A DNA stretch of 64,000 bases from NCBI GenBank assembly GCA_028690035.1, contig JAQVCA010000001.1, positions 281,940 to 345,939 of the forward strand, written 5' to 3'. The position numbers and the translations under genes were made by a program. This document shows positions 1 to 9,660 of the stretch, one piece after another (within the stretch, counting starts at the first letter, position 1; each line of letters begins with the position of its first letter). The notes beneath the pieces are model-generated. The model did no database searches. It was not told the DNA's origin and saw nothing but the letters and a program-made list of their open reading frames with translations. Source of the stretch: Comamonas sp. (GTDB lineage Bacteria > Pseudomonadota > Gammaproteobacteria > Burkholderiales > Burkholderiaceae_C).

Positions 1-107
1 CAGATGGCGTGCAGACCGGGGTAGCAGGTGATGACTTCCCAGGTGCTGCGCGCGGCAGGATCGCGCTCAAGAATGCATTGGATGTCGGAACGCAGGCGTG
101 AAAACAT
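1..107 (-). CDS. cysE: Serine O-acetyltransferase, N-terminal fragment
   Basis: Only the first 35 codons lie in the window; the gene runs off the left edge. The visible N-terminus ([19 protein letters not shown], then a stretch ending YPGLHAI) matches the start of CysE-type serine acetyltransferases, which make O-acetylserine from serine and acetyl-CoA for cysteine synthesis. The ATG is at 105-107. It lies just downstream of trmJ on the same strand (63 bp gap), a trmJ-cysE order common in Burkholderiales. The catalytic left-handed beta-helix is outside the window, so the call rests on the N-terminal motif and context. Confidence 0.8.
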   Translation of the reverse strand, partial: MFSRLRSDIQCILERDPAARSTWEVITCYPGLHAI

Positions 108-170
108 TCGAATTGGGTGCAAAGCGCAGAGGATGGACAAAGTGCGGAAAACCGCGACGGGGTGGGCAGT

Positions 171-998
171 TTAGTGGTTGGGTGGCTGGCTTTGCAGCAT
201 GGCCTTGGCAATTCCACGCAGGATGTGGATTTCTTCCAGGCTGGGCTGGGCGCGGTTGAACAGCTGGTTGAGCCGGGGCATGAGCTTTTTGGGCGCGGCC
301 GGATCCAGAAACCCCACATGCTCCAGCGCCTGCTGCCAATGCGCCAGCATGCCTGCCAGTTGCTGCGCATCGGCGCGCTGCGTGCTGGCCGTGGGCAGTG
401 GCTGTGCAAAGCCCCCCAGCGCCTGGCGCCATTCGTAAGCAATCAACTGGATGGCTGCGCCCAGATTGAGCGAGCCAAACTGCGGATTGCTGGGAATCGT
501 CAGCGCCACATGGCAACGGTACACATCCTCGTTGGCCATGCCAAAGCGCTCGCAGCCAAAGAGCAGGCCGACGCCAGTTTCTGTGGCTCCGGCGTTGGCC
601 TCATCCGTAGAATTTTGAACAAAATCGGCCTCTAGCGCTTGTCCAGCTTGCGCAAGCAGCTCCTTTTTTTGTATTGCATAGCGCCAAGATTGCACCAAGG
701 CCTCAAAGTGGACGCGCGGCGTGCTGGTGGGGGGGCCAAAGTCGCGCGGCGTCATGGCGGTGGCGCACAGGTGGCTGATGCCATCGAGCGCTTCATCCAG
801 GGTATCGACGATGCGGGCGTTGTGCAGCACGTCCAAAGCCCCACTGGCACGCTGGATGGTTTCTTCGCGCCGCAGCACATTCGCCCAGCGCGGGCGCACC
901 AGCACCAGATCGTCAAAGCCCATGGTTTTCATGGCGCGCGCTGCCGCCCCCACGTTGCCAGCATGGCTGGTTTCAATCAGAACAAAACGAGTTTTCAT
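171..998 (-). CDS. trmJ: tRNA (cytidine/uridine-2'-O-)-methyltransferase TrmJ
   Basis: SPOUT-class methyltransferase that 2'-O-methylates position 32 in the anticodon loop of certain tRNAs, using S-adenosylmethionine. The start MKTRFVLIETSHAGNVGAAAR carries the family's N-terminal motif (ET/SHxGNVG), and GVGLLFGCERFGM near residues 142-154 is the conserved knot segment. ATG at 998 was chosen; an in-frame TTG nine bases upstream is less likely. The protein is 275 aa. Residues about 111-129 (KKELLAQAGQALEADFVQN) are encoded by a copy of a dispersed repeat (612-670), lying between the substrate-recognition part and the knot. It apparently enlarges a loop without breaking the frame. Confidence 0.92.
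   Translation of the reverse strand: MKTRFVLIETSHAGNVGAAARAMKTMGFDDLVLVRPRWANVLRREETIQRASGALDVLHNARIVDTLDEALDGISHLCATAMTPRDFGPPTSTPRVHFEALVQSWRYAIQKKELLAQAGQALEADFVQNSTDEANAGATETGVGLLFGCERFGMANEDVYRCHVALTIPSNPQFGSLNLGAAIQLIAYEWRQALGGFAQPLPTASTQRADAQQLAGMLAHWQQALEHVGFLDPAAPKKLMPRLNQLFNRAQPSLEEIHILRGIAKAMLQSQPPNH
612..670 (-). repeat. Dispersed repeat copy A (short form), in frame inside trmJ
   Basis: Read on the minus strand: an A-run, then AGCTGCTTGCGC, then GACAAGCGCTAGAGGCC, then an ATTTTGTTCAAAAT tail. The same order of blocks appears in copies at 15125, 23167 and 63119. The repeat's sense strand is also the coding strand of trmJ. It ends in an A/T-rich tail, unlike the surrounding GC-rich gene. 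Confidence 0.85.
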
Positions 999-1217
999 GG
1001 CAAACAAAATAGCCCAGCAAAAAACTGGGCAAGGCAGTTAGAATTTCGCCCCTATTGTCGCTGTCCGCATCGTCGCAGCGACCGACCTGTTCTTCATCCC
1101 CGCAGCCAGCGGTGTGTTCCACCCGCACGTTCATAAGATTTGCCTGTCGCCCTGTCTGCCGACCAGAAAGGGGGCCAGGTGGGCATATGGCCCTGGCTGC
1201 ATACATTTGCACCACTT

Positions 1218-2099
1218 ATGTCGTCCAACCTGCACCCCATGCTCAACGTGGCCATCAAGGCCGCCCGCGCCGCTGGCGCCATCATCAACCGCGCCGCACT
1301 GGACATCGAATCTGTACGCGTGGCCCAAAAGCAGGTCAACGACTTTGTCACCGAAGTCGATCGCGCTGCCGAAGAAGCCATCATTTCCACCCTGCTCACG
1401 GCCTACCCCGGCCACGGCATCCTGGCCGAGGAGTCGGGCAATGAACACGGTGCGAAAAATTCCGACTACGTCTGGATCATCGACCCGCTGGACGGCACGA
1501 CCAACTTCATCCACGGCTTCCCCGTGTACTGCGTGAGCATCGCCCTGGCCTTCAAGGGCAAGATTGAACATGCCGTGGTCTATGACCCCACGCGCAACGA
1601 CCTGTTTACGGCTACCCGTGGCCGTGGTGCTTTCTTGAACGAGCGCCGCATTCGCGTCTCCAAACGCACACAGCTCAAGGATTGCCTGATTTCCACGGGC
1701 TTCCCCTTCCGCCCTGGCGATAATTTCCGCGCCTATATGCGCATGTTTGCCGAGATCACCCAGCGCACCGCTGGTGTGCGTCGCCCCGGCGCTGCGGCGC
1801 TGGATCTGGCTTATGTGGCCGCTGGCTTTTGCGATGGTTTCTTTGAAACCGGCCTGTCTATCTGGGATGTGGCCGCCGGCAGCCTGCTGGTCACCGAAGC
1901 CGGTGGCCTGATCGGCAACTTCACCGGCGAAGCCGATTTCTTGGAACAGCGCGAGTGTCTGGCAGGCAATCCGCGTGCTTACGGCCAGCTGGTGGGCATC
2001 TTGGGCAAATACAGCAAGTTTGCCAGCGTGGACGACAAAATGGGCGTGGATGCGGCACTGCAGTCCCAAGACCCCGAGGATGAGGCCAGCGAGATCTAA
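1218..2099 (+). CDS. suhB: Inositol monophosphatase family protein (SuhB-like)
   Basis: Magnesium-dependent sugar-phosphate phosphatase of the inositol monophosphatase family; SuhB also acts in rRNA antitermination in other proteobacteria. Family metal-binding motifs are present: AEESG around residue 70, [17 protein letters not shown] around residues 85-101, and [15 protein letters not shown] near residue 220. ATG at 1218 gives [17 protein letters not shown], lining up with the MHPMLN start of E. coli SuhB. An upstream in-frame TTG at 1140 would add an unlikely leader. The protein is 293 aa, slightly long because of an acidic tail (DPEDEASEI). It is divergent from trmJ. Confidence 0.93.
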   Translation: MSSNLHPMLNVAIKAARAAGAIINRAALDIESVRVAQKQVNDFVTEVDRAAEEAIISTLLTAYPGHGILAEESGNEHGAKNSDYVWIIDPLDGTTNFIHGFPVYCVSIALAFKGKIEHAVVYDPTRNDLFTATRGRGAFLNERRIRVSKRTQLKDCLISTGFPFRPGDNFRAYMRMFAEITQRTAGVRRPGAAALDLAYVAAGFCDGFFETGLSIWDVAAGSLLVTEAGGLIGNFTGEADFLEQRECLAGNPRAYGQLVGILGKYSKFASVDDKMGVDAALQSQDPEDEASEI

Positions 2100-2204
2100 A
2101 AAATTACGCGCTAGACAAGCGAAAGAAAAAATCCAAAAAGTGCAGTGGGTGTGTAAACCAGCAGTTATCAACTTGCGTTGAAGCTCCATAAAGGAGTGAA
2201 AGCA

Positions 2205-2291
2205 ATGACTGCTACCCAACCCACCACCATCTGGCCCGAAGACGAGCGCGACCGCAAGCGTGCCCCTGCACGCTGCGCGCACTGCGGCTGA
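2205..2291 (+). CDS. Tiny ORF 1 (28 aa) with IWPEDERDRKR core and CxxC tail
   Basis: Small protein not recognised as any family. It has a strong ribosome binding site (AAGGAG at 2191-2196, 8 bases before the ATG). The product is very polar: MTATQPTTIWPEDERDRKR, then a basic tail ending RCAHCG with a CxxC pair. Forty-two bases downstream a second tiny ORF repeats the eleven residues IWPEDERDRKR exactly but with silent codon differences, which argues that the peptide rather than the DNA is conserved. It follows suhB by about 105 bp on the same strand and lies before a bidirectional terminator. No membrane segment or signal peptide. Function unknown; a regulatory leader peptide is an alternative. 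Confidence 0.6.
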   Translation: MTATQPTTIWPEDERDRKRAPARCAHCG

Positions 2292-2333
2292 GCACGCGCC
2301 ATCGGCACCCCACCCACTTTGCTGGAGTTTGTC

Positions 2334-2390
2334 ATGCGTACAGAAACTTGTTCTATCTGGCCCGAAGACGAGCGCGATCGTAAGCGCTAG
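2334..2390 (+). CDS. Tiny ORF 2 (18 aa) repeating the IWPEDERDRKR core
   Basis: Second member of the tandem pair. The product is MRTETCS followed by IWPEDERDRKR and stop, so it ends where ORF 1 continues into its CxxC tail. GGAG at 2324-2327 precedes the ATG by 6 bases. The shared core differs from ORF 1 at third codon positions only (Asp GAC/GAT, Arg CGC/CGT, Arg CGT/CGC), a pattern expected from selection on the peptide. A transcription terminator hairpin follows at 2461-2480. No function can be assigned. Confidence 0.55.
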   Translation: MRTETCSIWPEDERDRKR

Positions 2391-2454
2391 GCGGTTGGTT
2401 GGCCCAAAGTGCTACTGCACTTTGTTTGTCCTATCACCTTTGAAACCCCACAAC

Positions 2455-2484
2455 AAAAAACGCCTGCATTGCTGCAGGCGTTTT
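2455..2484. terminator. Bidirectional intrinsic terminator between tiny ORFs and phaB
   Basis: Stem CGCCTGCA / TGCAGGCG (2461-2468 and 2473-2480) with a 4-base loop. It is flanked by a six-A run on the left (a T-run for the leftward phaCAB transcript) and TTTT on the right (for the rightward tiny ORFs). Confidence 0.85.
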
Positions 2485-2525
2485 GCATAGTGCCTGAGGC
2501 AGGGACGCTACCTCAGTACCTAGCC

Positions 2526-3263
2526 TTACTGCATGTGCTGACCACCGTTCACAGAGAACTCAGCGCCGGTAGCGTAACCACCTTCATCCGAAGCCAGCCA
2601 CGACACCATTGAAGCGATTTCCTTGGGTTCACCCAAACGCTTGACAGGGATTGTTGCCACGATTTTTTCCAGGACATCCTCACGGATGGCGCGCACCATG
2701 TCAGTACCCACATAGCCGGGGCTGACCGTATTCACAGTCACGCCTTTGCTGGCCAGTTCCTGTGCCAGGGCTTTCGAGAAGCCATGCATGCCGGCCTTGG
2801 CGGCAGAGTAGTTGGTCTGCCCAGCTTGGCCCTTCGCACCGTTGATCGAGCTGATATTGACGATACGGCCCCAGCCTTTTTCCACCATATCGGCCACCAC
2901 CTGCTTGGTAACGTTGAACATGGAGTTCAGGTTGGTTTCAATGACAGAGCGCCAGTCTTCAGGCGTCATCTTCACGAACATGCGATCGCGTGTAATGCCT
3001 GCGTTGTTCACCAGCACGTCGATGGTACCATGCTCTGCCTTGGTCTTGGCAAAGGCTTCGACGGTGGATTCCCAATCGCCCACATTACCCACCGAAGCGT
3101 AGAACGTGTAGCCCAAAGCTTTCTGCTCATCCAGCCATTTTTGATAATCGCGTGTGGGGCCACAGCCTGCAATCACTTTGAAACCATCGTCGTGCAAACG
3201 CTGGCAGATTGCGGTACCAATGCCACCCATACCACCGGTCACATACGCTACTTTTTGGGTCAT
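2526..3263 (-). CDS. phaB: Acetoacetyl-CoA reductase (NADPH)
   Basis: Reduces acetoacetyl-CoA to (R)-3-hydroxybutyryl-CoA, the second step of polyhydroxybutyrate synthesis. It is a short-chain dehydrogenase of 245 aa: TGGMGGIG nucleotide-binding motif at residues 9-16, NNAG at 86-89, catalytic Ser near 138-139 (NISSING), and Tyr152/Lys156 in NYSAAK. ATG at 3263 is preceded by AGGAG; an in-frame ATG 30 bases upstream lacks a site. It is the last gene of the leftward phaC-phaA-phaB operon, 83 bp after phaA, and ends just before a bidirectional terminator. Confidence 0.96.
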   Translation of the reverse strand: MTQKVAYVTGGMGGIGTAICQRLHDDGFKVIAGCGPTRDYQKWLDEQKALGYTFYASVGNVGDWESTVEAFAKTKAEHGTIDVLVNNAGITRDRMFVKMTPEDWRSVIETNLNSMFNVTKQVVADMVEKGWGRIVNISSINGAKGQAGQTNYSAAKAGMHGFSKALAQELASKGVTVNTVSPGYVGTDMVRAIREDVLEKIVATIPVKRLGEPKEIASMVSWLASDEGGYATGAEFSVNGGQHMQ

Positions 3264-3346
3264 AAACCTTCTCCTTGAAATTTTTTCGATCATTCACAAG
3301 GTAGTGATTCCATACCACTACCTTATTTTTTAACTGGGCAATTGCC

Positions 3347-4528
<1,182 letters not shown>

Positions 4529-4557
4529 ATAAATTCCTGAAGGTTGGAGGAGAAAAT

Positions 4558-6252
4558 TTAAGCTTTTTGCAGAACATAACGGCCAGGAGCATTTTCAATC
4601 GCCTGATATTTTCCATCTTTGCCATAGCGTTTGGGAGCAGGTATCTGTTTGCCTGCATGGGCCTTGAGCCACTCAGCCCAATCTGTCCACCAGCTGCCCG
4701 GCAGCTCTTCTGCGCCGCCCAGCCATTCTTCCAGTGTTTCGGGCAATGCACCATCACTACGAATCCAATGGCTACGCTTATTTTTTGCGGGAGGATTAAT
4801 CACTCCTGCAATATGACCAGATGCCCCCATGACAAAGCGCTTCTCACCCGGCAGCACATGGGTGGCTGCGTAAGATGCATGAATAGGCACAATATGGTCT
4901 TCACGCGATCCATAGATATACACTGGCAAATCGAGTGTAGTCACATCCACAGCCTCACCACAAACCGTTAATTTTCCAGGCTGAATCAAGTTATTTTCGA
5001 GATAAGTATTTCGCAGGTACCAAGCGTACCACGGTCCCGGCAGATTGGTGGAATCGCTATTCCAGTACAGCAGATCAAATGCAGGTGGCGTTTCACCTTT
5101 CAGATAGTTGCCAACCACATAGTTCCACACCAAATCATTAGGACGCAAAAAGCTGAAGGTCGCAGCAAGCTCTTGGCCTTTTAATAGGCCACCCTTGCCC
5201 ATTTGCAGCTCACGCGAGCGCACAAACGTATCATCAATGAATACATCCAGAATGCCGGTATCGGAAAAATCTAGCAGCGTCGTCAGCAAGGTTGCACTGG
5301 CCACGGGATGCTGATCACGCGCAGCCAATACAGCTAAAGCTGTCGAGAGCATCGTGCCACCAACGCAGAAGCCCAGAGCATTGATTTGCTCTGCATCTGC
5401 GATCTCCTGCACCACGCCAATGGCTTCAATCACTGCACGTTCAATGTAGTCGTCCCACGTCAACTGCGCACAAGAGGCATCGGGGTTACGCCAACTAATT
5501 ACAAAGGTACGTTGCCCCTGACTCACCGCATAACGAATGAGAGAGTTCTCCGGCTGCAGATCCAAAATGTAAAACTTATTGATGCAGGGTGGCACCAACA
5601 GCAGTGGACGCTCGTAGACTTTTGACGTCAAAGGCTTGTATTCCAGCAGCTGAAAAATGTCGTTTTCGTAGACTACAGCACCTTCAGTGGTGGCGACGTT
5701 TTTACCCACCTGGAAAACACTTTCATCGGTCATTGAGACATAGCCTTTGGCCATATCCTGCAACATGTTTTGCAAGCCCTTGGTTAGACTCTCACCTTTG
5801 GTTTCAATGGCTTTTTTCTGTGCTTCTGGATTGAGCGCCAAGAAATTGCTGGGTGACATAGCAGCGACCCACTGCTCTACGGCAAAACGAATGCGTTGGC
5901 GAGTCTTTTCATCGGCTTGTACCGCTTCAGCCATACCTGCCAAAGCCTGGGCATTGAGCATGTAAGCCGATGCCGTAAAAGCTGCCAACGGGTTTTTCCC
6001 CCAACTCTCACCAGAAAAACGCTTGTCCTTTGGAACTTCAGGCGCAGTCCCCACGCCAGCACTCCACAGACGACTGGCCTGATCAATGTACTGCTGTTGC
6101 AGCTGCTGCAGCTTGGCCGCATCGAACTGCACGGCAGTTGCCTTTTTCTCAGAGGGTACGGAACTCAACTGGGCAAAATTTTGCATTGCTTTGGCCCAAT
6201 GATCGGTAAAAAACTGTTGTACGCCTTCGGTCCAGAGGGGGTCGGGTGTCAT
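4558..6252 (-). CDS. phaC: Class I poly(3-hydroxyalkanoate) synthase
   Basis: Polymerises (R)-3-hydroxyacyl-CoA into PHA at the granule surface. At 564 aa it fits class I synthases. The lipase-like box GFCVGG holds nucleophile Cys296; Asp452 ([10 protein letters not shown]) and His480 ([13 protein letters not shown]) complete the triad. The N-terminal ~170 residues are the helical PhaC_N domain. It is the first gene of the leftward phaCAB operon. About 200 bp of non-coding sequence lies upstream, where the promoter should be; no confident -35/-10 pair was seen. Confidence 0.96.
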   Translation of the reverse strand: MTPDPLWTEGVQQFFTDHWAKAMQNFAQLSSVPSEKKATAVQFDAAKLQQLQQQYIDQASRLWSAGVGTAPEVPKDKRFSGESWGKNPLAAFTASAYMLNAQALAGMAEAVQADEKTRQRIRFAVEQWVAAMSPSNFLALNPEAQKKAIETKGESLTKGLQNMLQDMAKGYVSMTDESVFQVGKNVATTEGAVVYENDIFQLLEYKPLTSKVYERPLLLVPPCINKFYILDLQPENSLIRYAVSQGQRTFVISWRNPDASCAQLTWDDYIERAVIEAIGVVQEIADAEQINALGFCVGGTMLSTALAVLAARDQHPVASATLLTTLLDFSDTGILDVFIDDTFVRSRELQMGKGGLLKGQELAATFSFLRPNDLVWNYVVGNYLKGETPPAFDLLYWNSDSTNLPGPWYAWYLRNTYLENNLIQPGKLTVCGEAVDVTTLDLPVYIYGSREDHIVPIHASYAATHVLPGEKRFVMGASGHIAGVINPPAKNKRSHWIRSDGALPETLEEWLGGAEELPGSWWTDWAEWLKAHAGKQIPAPKRYGKDGKYQAIENAPGRYVLQKA

Positions 6253-6453
6253 AGGCCGGTTTTCCTTGTGTGGTAAGTAAAAATTGTGAAGCGAGGTTAA
6301 CCCAATGCGGGCGATCAGGTACCAACGTGCATGGAAGCTTACAAGTCGTCAATCCCAGCGGATTGTTATCAAAGAGTTTGTATATGGCAATATTTCCGCA
6401 CTAAGCTGCAGAAAATTTATGGACAGACATTCTTACATGTCGTCTAACTAAAA

Positions 6454-6855
6454 ATGCAACTTACACTCTACCATCTGCATGTGTACTGGAAGTACATCTG
6501 CGTTTTCTTTTTGGTCAAACTCATGTATCTCATCGCTATTGCTTGGATGTACGTTGCTCTCATGATGGCATTGGCGGAAGTCACTGCACCCAGTGGAAGC
6601 ATTCTGGGCGCCTGCATCACTTTTCTGTTGTACGGCGTGCTTCCTTGCTCGCTGCTGTTGTATATCTTGGGTACTCCGCAGCGCAAGCAACGCTTGCATG
6701 CCCAACGCCAGCAGGCACAGCGTGACTGGGACGCGGCCCAGCAAGCGTGCGCAGCAGCACTCACCTCAGCGGTCAGCACAGCACCAGATGGCCGCAGCCA
6801 TGCGCCCGGTACTGCCACGGACAGCAGCATCGCGTCGGTGCGAGAAAAACTGTGA
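6454..6855 (+). CDS. Small membrane protein of unknown function
   Basis: Predicted 133 aa protein not assigned to a family. Two hydrophobic stretches (about residues 14-45 and 50-70) suggest two or three membrane helices. A polar, Gln/Arg/Ala-rich tail (QRKQRLHAQRQQAQRDWDAAQQA) probably forms a cytoplasmic helix. The last 90 bases overlap the 3' end of convergent pgeF. No clear ribosome binding site precedes the ATG, and a later start at 6520 is possible. It is divergent from phaC. The hydrophobic pattern supports a real gene, but evidence is moderate. Confidence 0.55.
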   Translation: MQLTLYHLHVYWKYICVFFLVKLMYLIAIAWMYVALMMALAEVTAPSGSILGACITFLLYGVLPCSLLLYILGTPQRKQRLHAQRQQAQRDWDAAQQACAAALTSAVSTAPDGRSHAPGTATDSSIASVREKL

Positions 6856-7629
6856 TGGATTGCCGAACGTACACCACTGCTGGCTCGAATCGTTGCCGTA
6901 CACCTGTGTAACGCCCAATGTCTGCAGACGCTGGCGTGCTAAGCCAGCCAGGTCAGCCCACCACTTGCCCGATGGTGTAGCACGAGCAAAACAATGCTGC
7001 GCCTGCGCCTGCTTTTGGACGAAGGCTTGGTACACCTCTGCACCCACTTCAAACGCTGTCGGCCCAATGCACGGACCCAGCCACACTTGGGTATATGCGG
7101 CAATCGCCTCATGGCTGGCACCAGCATCTTGCTTGCGCACTAAGTGCGTGTAGGCCTGCCACAGCGCCTCCAGTACACCCACACCTTCATACCCAAGCAA
7201 GCCCCGCCAACCGGCGTGGGCGGCACCTACAACACCCAACTGCCGGTGCGCAATCAGTACCGGCAGACAATCGGCCACCATGATGGTGCAAGCGTGTCCT
7301 GGCAGATGCGTCACGCAGGCATCGGCCTGAGGCAGCTCTTGGTAACAGGGCAGCATCTGCACTTGCCAGCCATGCACCTGATTCAAAAACTGCAGCGCCA
7401 CGCCACGCCCTGCAGCCCTGGACAGACTGCACTCCAGAATACGGCGGTTCTGCGCCACAGCGGGGGCAGCATCACCGACATGGACACCTAGGTTCAGACT
7501 GTCCCATGGGGCCTGACTCACGCCACCATGGCGCGTGGTGAACACGGCCTGCACCCCCGCAATCGCAGGCCATTGCGGCACCCACCAGGCGCTGGGCAAC
7601 AAGGAAGAAAAAGATGCAGCATTTTCCAT
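6766..7629 (-). CDS. pgeF: Purine nucleoside phosphorylase / polyphenol oxidase family (YfiH, PgeF)
   Basis: Member of the YfiH/PgeF family; the E. coli enzyme cleaves wrongly incorporated amino acids in peptidoglycan precursors, while other members act on purine nucleosides. Signature metal-site residues are visible: His in QVHGWQV, Cys in MVADCLPVLI and His in GAAHAGWRGL. The C-terminus SHRRD..GRMAAAIW is typical. The start at 7629 (MENAASFSSLLP) matches family length; in-frame ATGs at 7686 and 7722 would add a non-homologous leader and crowd the divergent gene at 7735. The 3' end overlaps the convergent small membrane gene by 90 bp. Confidence 0.88.
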   Translation of the reverse strand: MENAASFSSLLPSAWWVPQWPAIAGVQAVFTTRHGGVSQAPWDSLNLGVHVGDAAPAVAQNRRILECSLSRAAGRGVALQFLNQVHGWQVQMLPCYQELPQADACVTHLPGHACTIMVADCLPVLIAHRQLGVVGAAHAGWRGLLGYEGVGVLEALWQAYTHLVRKQDAGASHEAIAAYTQVWLGPCIGPTAFEVGAEVYQAFVQKQAQAQHCFARATPSGKWWADLAGLARQRLQTLGVTQVYGNDSSQQWCTFGNPSQFFSHRRDAAVRGSTGRMAAAIWCCADR

Positions 7630-7734
7630 CTGCGCAGCATACGCGTTGCTGCCATCGATCAAGGTATCTTTGCCAGAAAAGCACATATGGGCATGGCACA
7701 CTTTGCTCCCAGCGTCTGCCATCGCAGGCTATGA

Positions 7735-8442
7735 ATGAGTTTTGCCATGGATTTTGTTTTTCCCCCAGCCCCACCTTGCAGCTTGGCCGTTGTGGGCCAT
7801 GCCCAGCGTTTTCCTGTACGTCGTATTTACTGCGTGGGGCGCAACTATGCCGAGCACGCTCAGGAAATGGGATTCAGTGGTCGTGAAGCACCCTTTTTCT
7901 TTCTCAAGCCTGGTGATGCCGCTTTGTCCGCCCCGGTGGATGCAGCTGTCGATATGCCCTACCCCAGCCTGACGACCGACTTGCACCATGAAGTGGAGCT
8001 GGTTGTAGCCATCGGGCAAGGCGGTAGCCATATCGCCGTGACCGATGCATTGCAGCATGTCTGGGGCTATGCCGTGGGCCTGGATATGACGCGCCGCGAC
8101 CTGCAAGCAGAACTCAAAAAGCAGGGGCGTCCCTGGTGCATTGCCAAAGGATTTGAAGCCAGCGCCCCCATCGGAGCACTTACCCCGGCCACCCAGGCCG
8201 GTGCGGTGGACAGCGCCAACATCACCTTACAGGTCAACGGTCAACTGCGCCAAAGTGGCAACACCCGTGAATTGATCTGGAAACTGGCCGAAATAGTCAG
8301 CCAGCTCTCACATGCCTGGGCGCTGCAGCCCGGCGATCTGATCATGACCGGCACGCCTGCTGGCGTCGGTGCGGTACAGCGCGGCGATCTACTGGATGCA
8401 CATATCAGCGGGTTGGCGCCACTGCGTGTGCGTGTGGTGTAG
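7735..8442 (+). CDS. Fumarylacetoacetate hydrolase family protein (fumarylpyruvate hydrolase-like)
   Basis: FAH-superfamily hydrolase of 235 aa that cleaves C-C bonds in acylpyruvate-type substrates or decarboxylates oxaloacetate (the YcgM/FAHD1-like subgroup). The GRNYAEHAQEMG motif, FFLKPGDA, HHEVELVVAIG with metal-ligand Glu residues, and LIMTGTPAGVGAV at the C-terminus all fit. ATG at 7735 or 7747 could be used. It is followed closely by a Nudix gene (14 bp) and a DUF192 gene, forming a likely rightward operon. The exact substrate cannot be read from sequence. Confidence 0.9.
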   Translation: MSFAMDFVFPPAPPCSLAVVGHAQRFPVRRIYCVGRNYAEHAQEMGFSGREAPFFFLKPGDAALSAPVDAAVDMPYPSLTTDLHHEVELVVAIGQGGSHIAVTDALQHVWGYAVGLDMTRRDLQAELKKQGRPWCIAKGFEASAPIGALTPATQAGAVDSANITLQVNGQLRQSGNTRELIWKLAEIVSQLSHAWALQPGDLIMTGTPAGVGAVQRGDLLDAHISGLAPLRVRVV

Positions 8443-8456
8443 GAGGCCGGCGCTTT

Positions 8457-9002
8457 ATGTTCACTCCCACGGCTATTGATTTTTGCAGCCGCTGCGGTCA
8501 CCGCACCCACCTGGCACTGCCCGACGACGGCGACACGCGCCAGCGTGCCATTTGCACGCACTGCGGCTTCATTCACTACCAAAACCCGCTTAACGTGGTG
8601 GGGACCATCCCCGTAGCCGACGATGGCCGCATTCTGCTATGCAAGCGCAATATCGAACCGCGCTGGGGTACCTGGACCTTACCCGCAGGCTTCATGGAAC
8701 TGAACGAAACCCTGGAGCAAGGCGCCGCGCGCGAAACGGTGGAAGAGGCGGGTGCTGATTTTGAGATGGGGCGCCTGTTTTCCATCGTCAGCGTGCCGCA
8801 TGTGGGGCAGGTGCATATGTATTTTTGTGCCCGCCTGCGCAGCCTAGAGTTTGCTCCCGGCAGCGAAACCATCGAAGCGCGCCTGTTCACCCCCCAGGAC
8901 ATCCCCTGGGACACGCTGTCGTTTCGCACCGTTGCACTCACCTTGCGCCATTACTTGGCCAATCCATACACCACCCAGGTGCACTGTCTGAGTCTGGAAT
9001 AG
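8457..9002 (+). CDS. Nudix hydrolase with N-terminal zinc ribbon
   Basis: 181 aa. N-terminal zinc ribbon with two pairs of cysteines (CSRCG at residues 8-12 and CTHCG around 32-36), followed by a complete Nudix box GFMELNETLEQGAARETVEEAG (G-x5-E-x7-RE-x2-EE-x-G). This resembles the zinc-ribbon Nudix group related to NADH pyrophosphatases and ADP-ribose hydrolases. The substrate is a nucleoside diphosphate derivative, not further resolved. It lies 14 bp after the FAH-family gene and 7 bp before the DUF192 gene. Confidence 0.9.
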   Translation: MFTPTAIDFCSRCGHRTHLALPDDGDTRQRAICTHCGFIHYQNPLNVVGTIPVADDGRILLCKRNIEPRWGTWTLPAGFMELNETLEQGAARETVEEAGADFEMGRLFSIVSVPHVGQVHMYFCARLRSLEFAPGSETIEARLFTPQDIPWDTLSFRTVALTLRHYLANPYTTQVHCLSLE

Positions 9003-9009
9003 TTTCGCC

Positions 9010-9507
9010 GTGCTCCACGCCCTATGTTTTCTTCCTGCTGCAGCGACCCGCTGGGCCAGCGCCCTGTCTGCCCTGCTGGCAACTGCCACCTTGACCACAC
9101 CTCTGGCACACGCACAGGCCATACCCCAACTGGATCTACCGCGGGTGGAGCTGCGCGCGGGCATGTTCCGCATCGATGCCCAAGTGGCCAGCCGCCCGAT
9201 CGAACGTCAGATTGGTCTGATGCAACGCCCATCTATGCCGCCACACGAGGGCATGCTGTTCGTCTTCGAGCACCCGGGCGTGCAATGCTTCTGGATGAAG
9301 AACACGCCATTGCCCCTGACCGCTGCCTTTGTGGCCGACGATGGCCGCATCACCAACCTGGCCGATATGCAGCCTCTGGATGAGACCTCGCACTGCTCCA
9401 GCGAGCCCGTGCGCTTTGTGCTGGAAATGAACCAAGGCTGGTTCAGCCAGAAAGGTATCCAGACTGGGCAGCGGCTCAGCGGCCCGGTCTTCAAGCTATC
9501 GCCCTAG
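9010..9507 (+). CDS. DUF192 family exported protein
   Basis: 165 aa with an N-terminal hydrophobic signal sequence (ALSALLATATLTTPLAHAQA, likely cleaved after AHA). The DUF192 core follows: a R.IGLMQRPSMPPHEGMLFVF stretch and FWMKNTPLPLTAAFV, the most conserved segment of the family. Function unknown; family members are small periplasmic or extracellular beta-barrel proteins. It is the last gene of a three-gene rightward run. The ATG at 9010 overlaps no neighbour; a weak ribosome site was seen. Confidence 0.87.
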   Translation: MLHALCFLPAAATRWASALSALLATATLTTPLAHAQAIPQLDLPRVELRAGMFRIDAQVASRPIERQIGLMQRPSMPPHEGMLFVFEHPGVQCFWMKNTPLPLTAAFVADDGRITNLADMQPLDETSHCSSEPVRFVLEMNQGWFSQKGIQTGQRLSGPVFKLSP

Positions 9508-9599
9508 CAAAAGAGCGTCTGCCCTAGCGTGGTTGCGCCGATGCGATAGAAAAAGGTCATTAAAACAACAACCTTAAAAGTCAAGAAAAGTGACCCGCC

Positions 9600-9629
9600 T
9601 TGCCAAAGGAAAGGCACTCTTGCTATATT
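9600..9629 (+). promoter_or_regulatory. Candidate sigma-70 promoter for phaZ
   Basis: TTGCCA (9600-9605) and TATATT (9624-9629) separated by 18 bases, about 30 bases before the phaZ ATG, with no clear Shine-Dalgarno sequence in the short leader. This is inference from consensus match only. Confidence 0.45.
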
Positions 9630-9660
9630 TGCTGCACCGCAACATTTTTATTTATCCCAC

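Noticed and set aside
2097..2136. A/T-rich segment after suhB (GCGCTAGACAAGCG with flanking A-runs) as a further repeat copy
   Set aside because: It contains a few similar blocks but in a different order and lacks the AGCTGC end; too weak to call.
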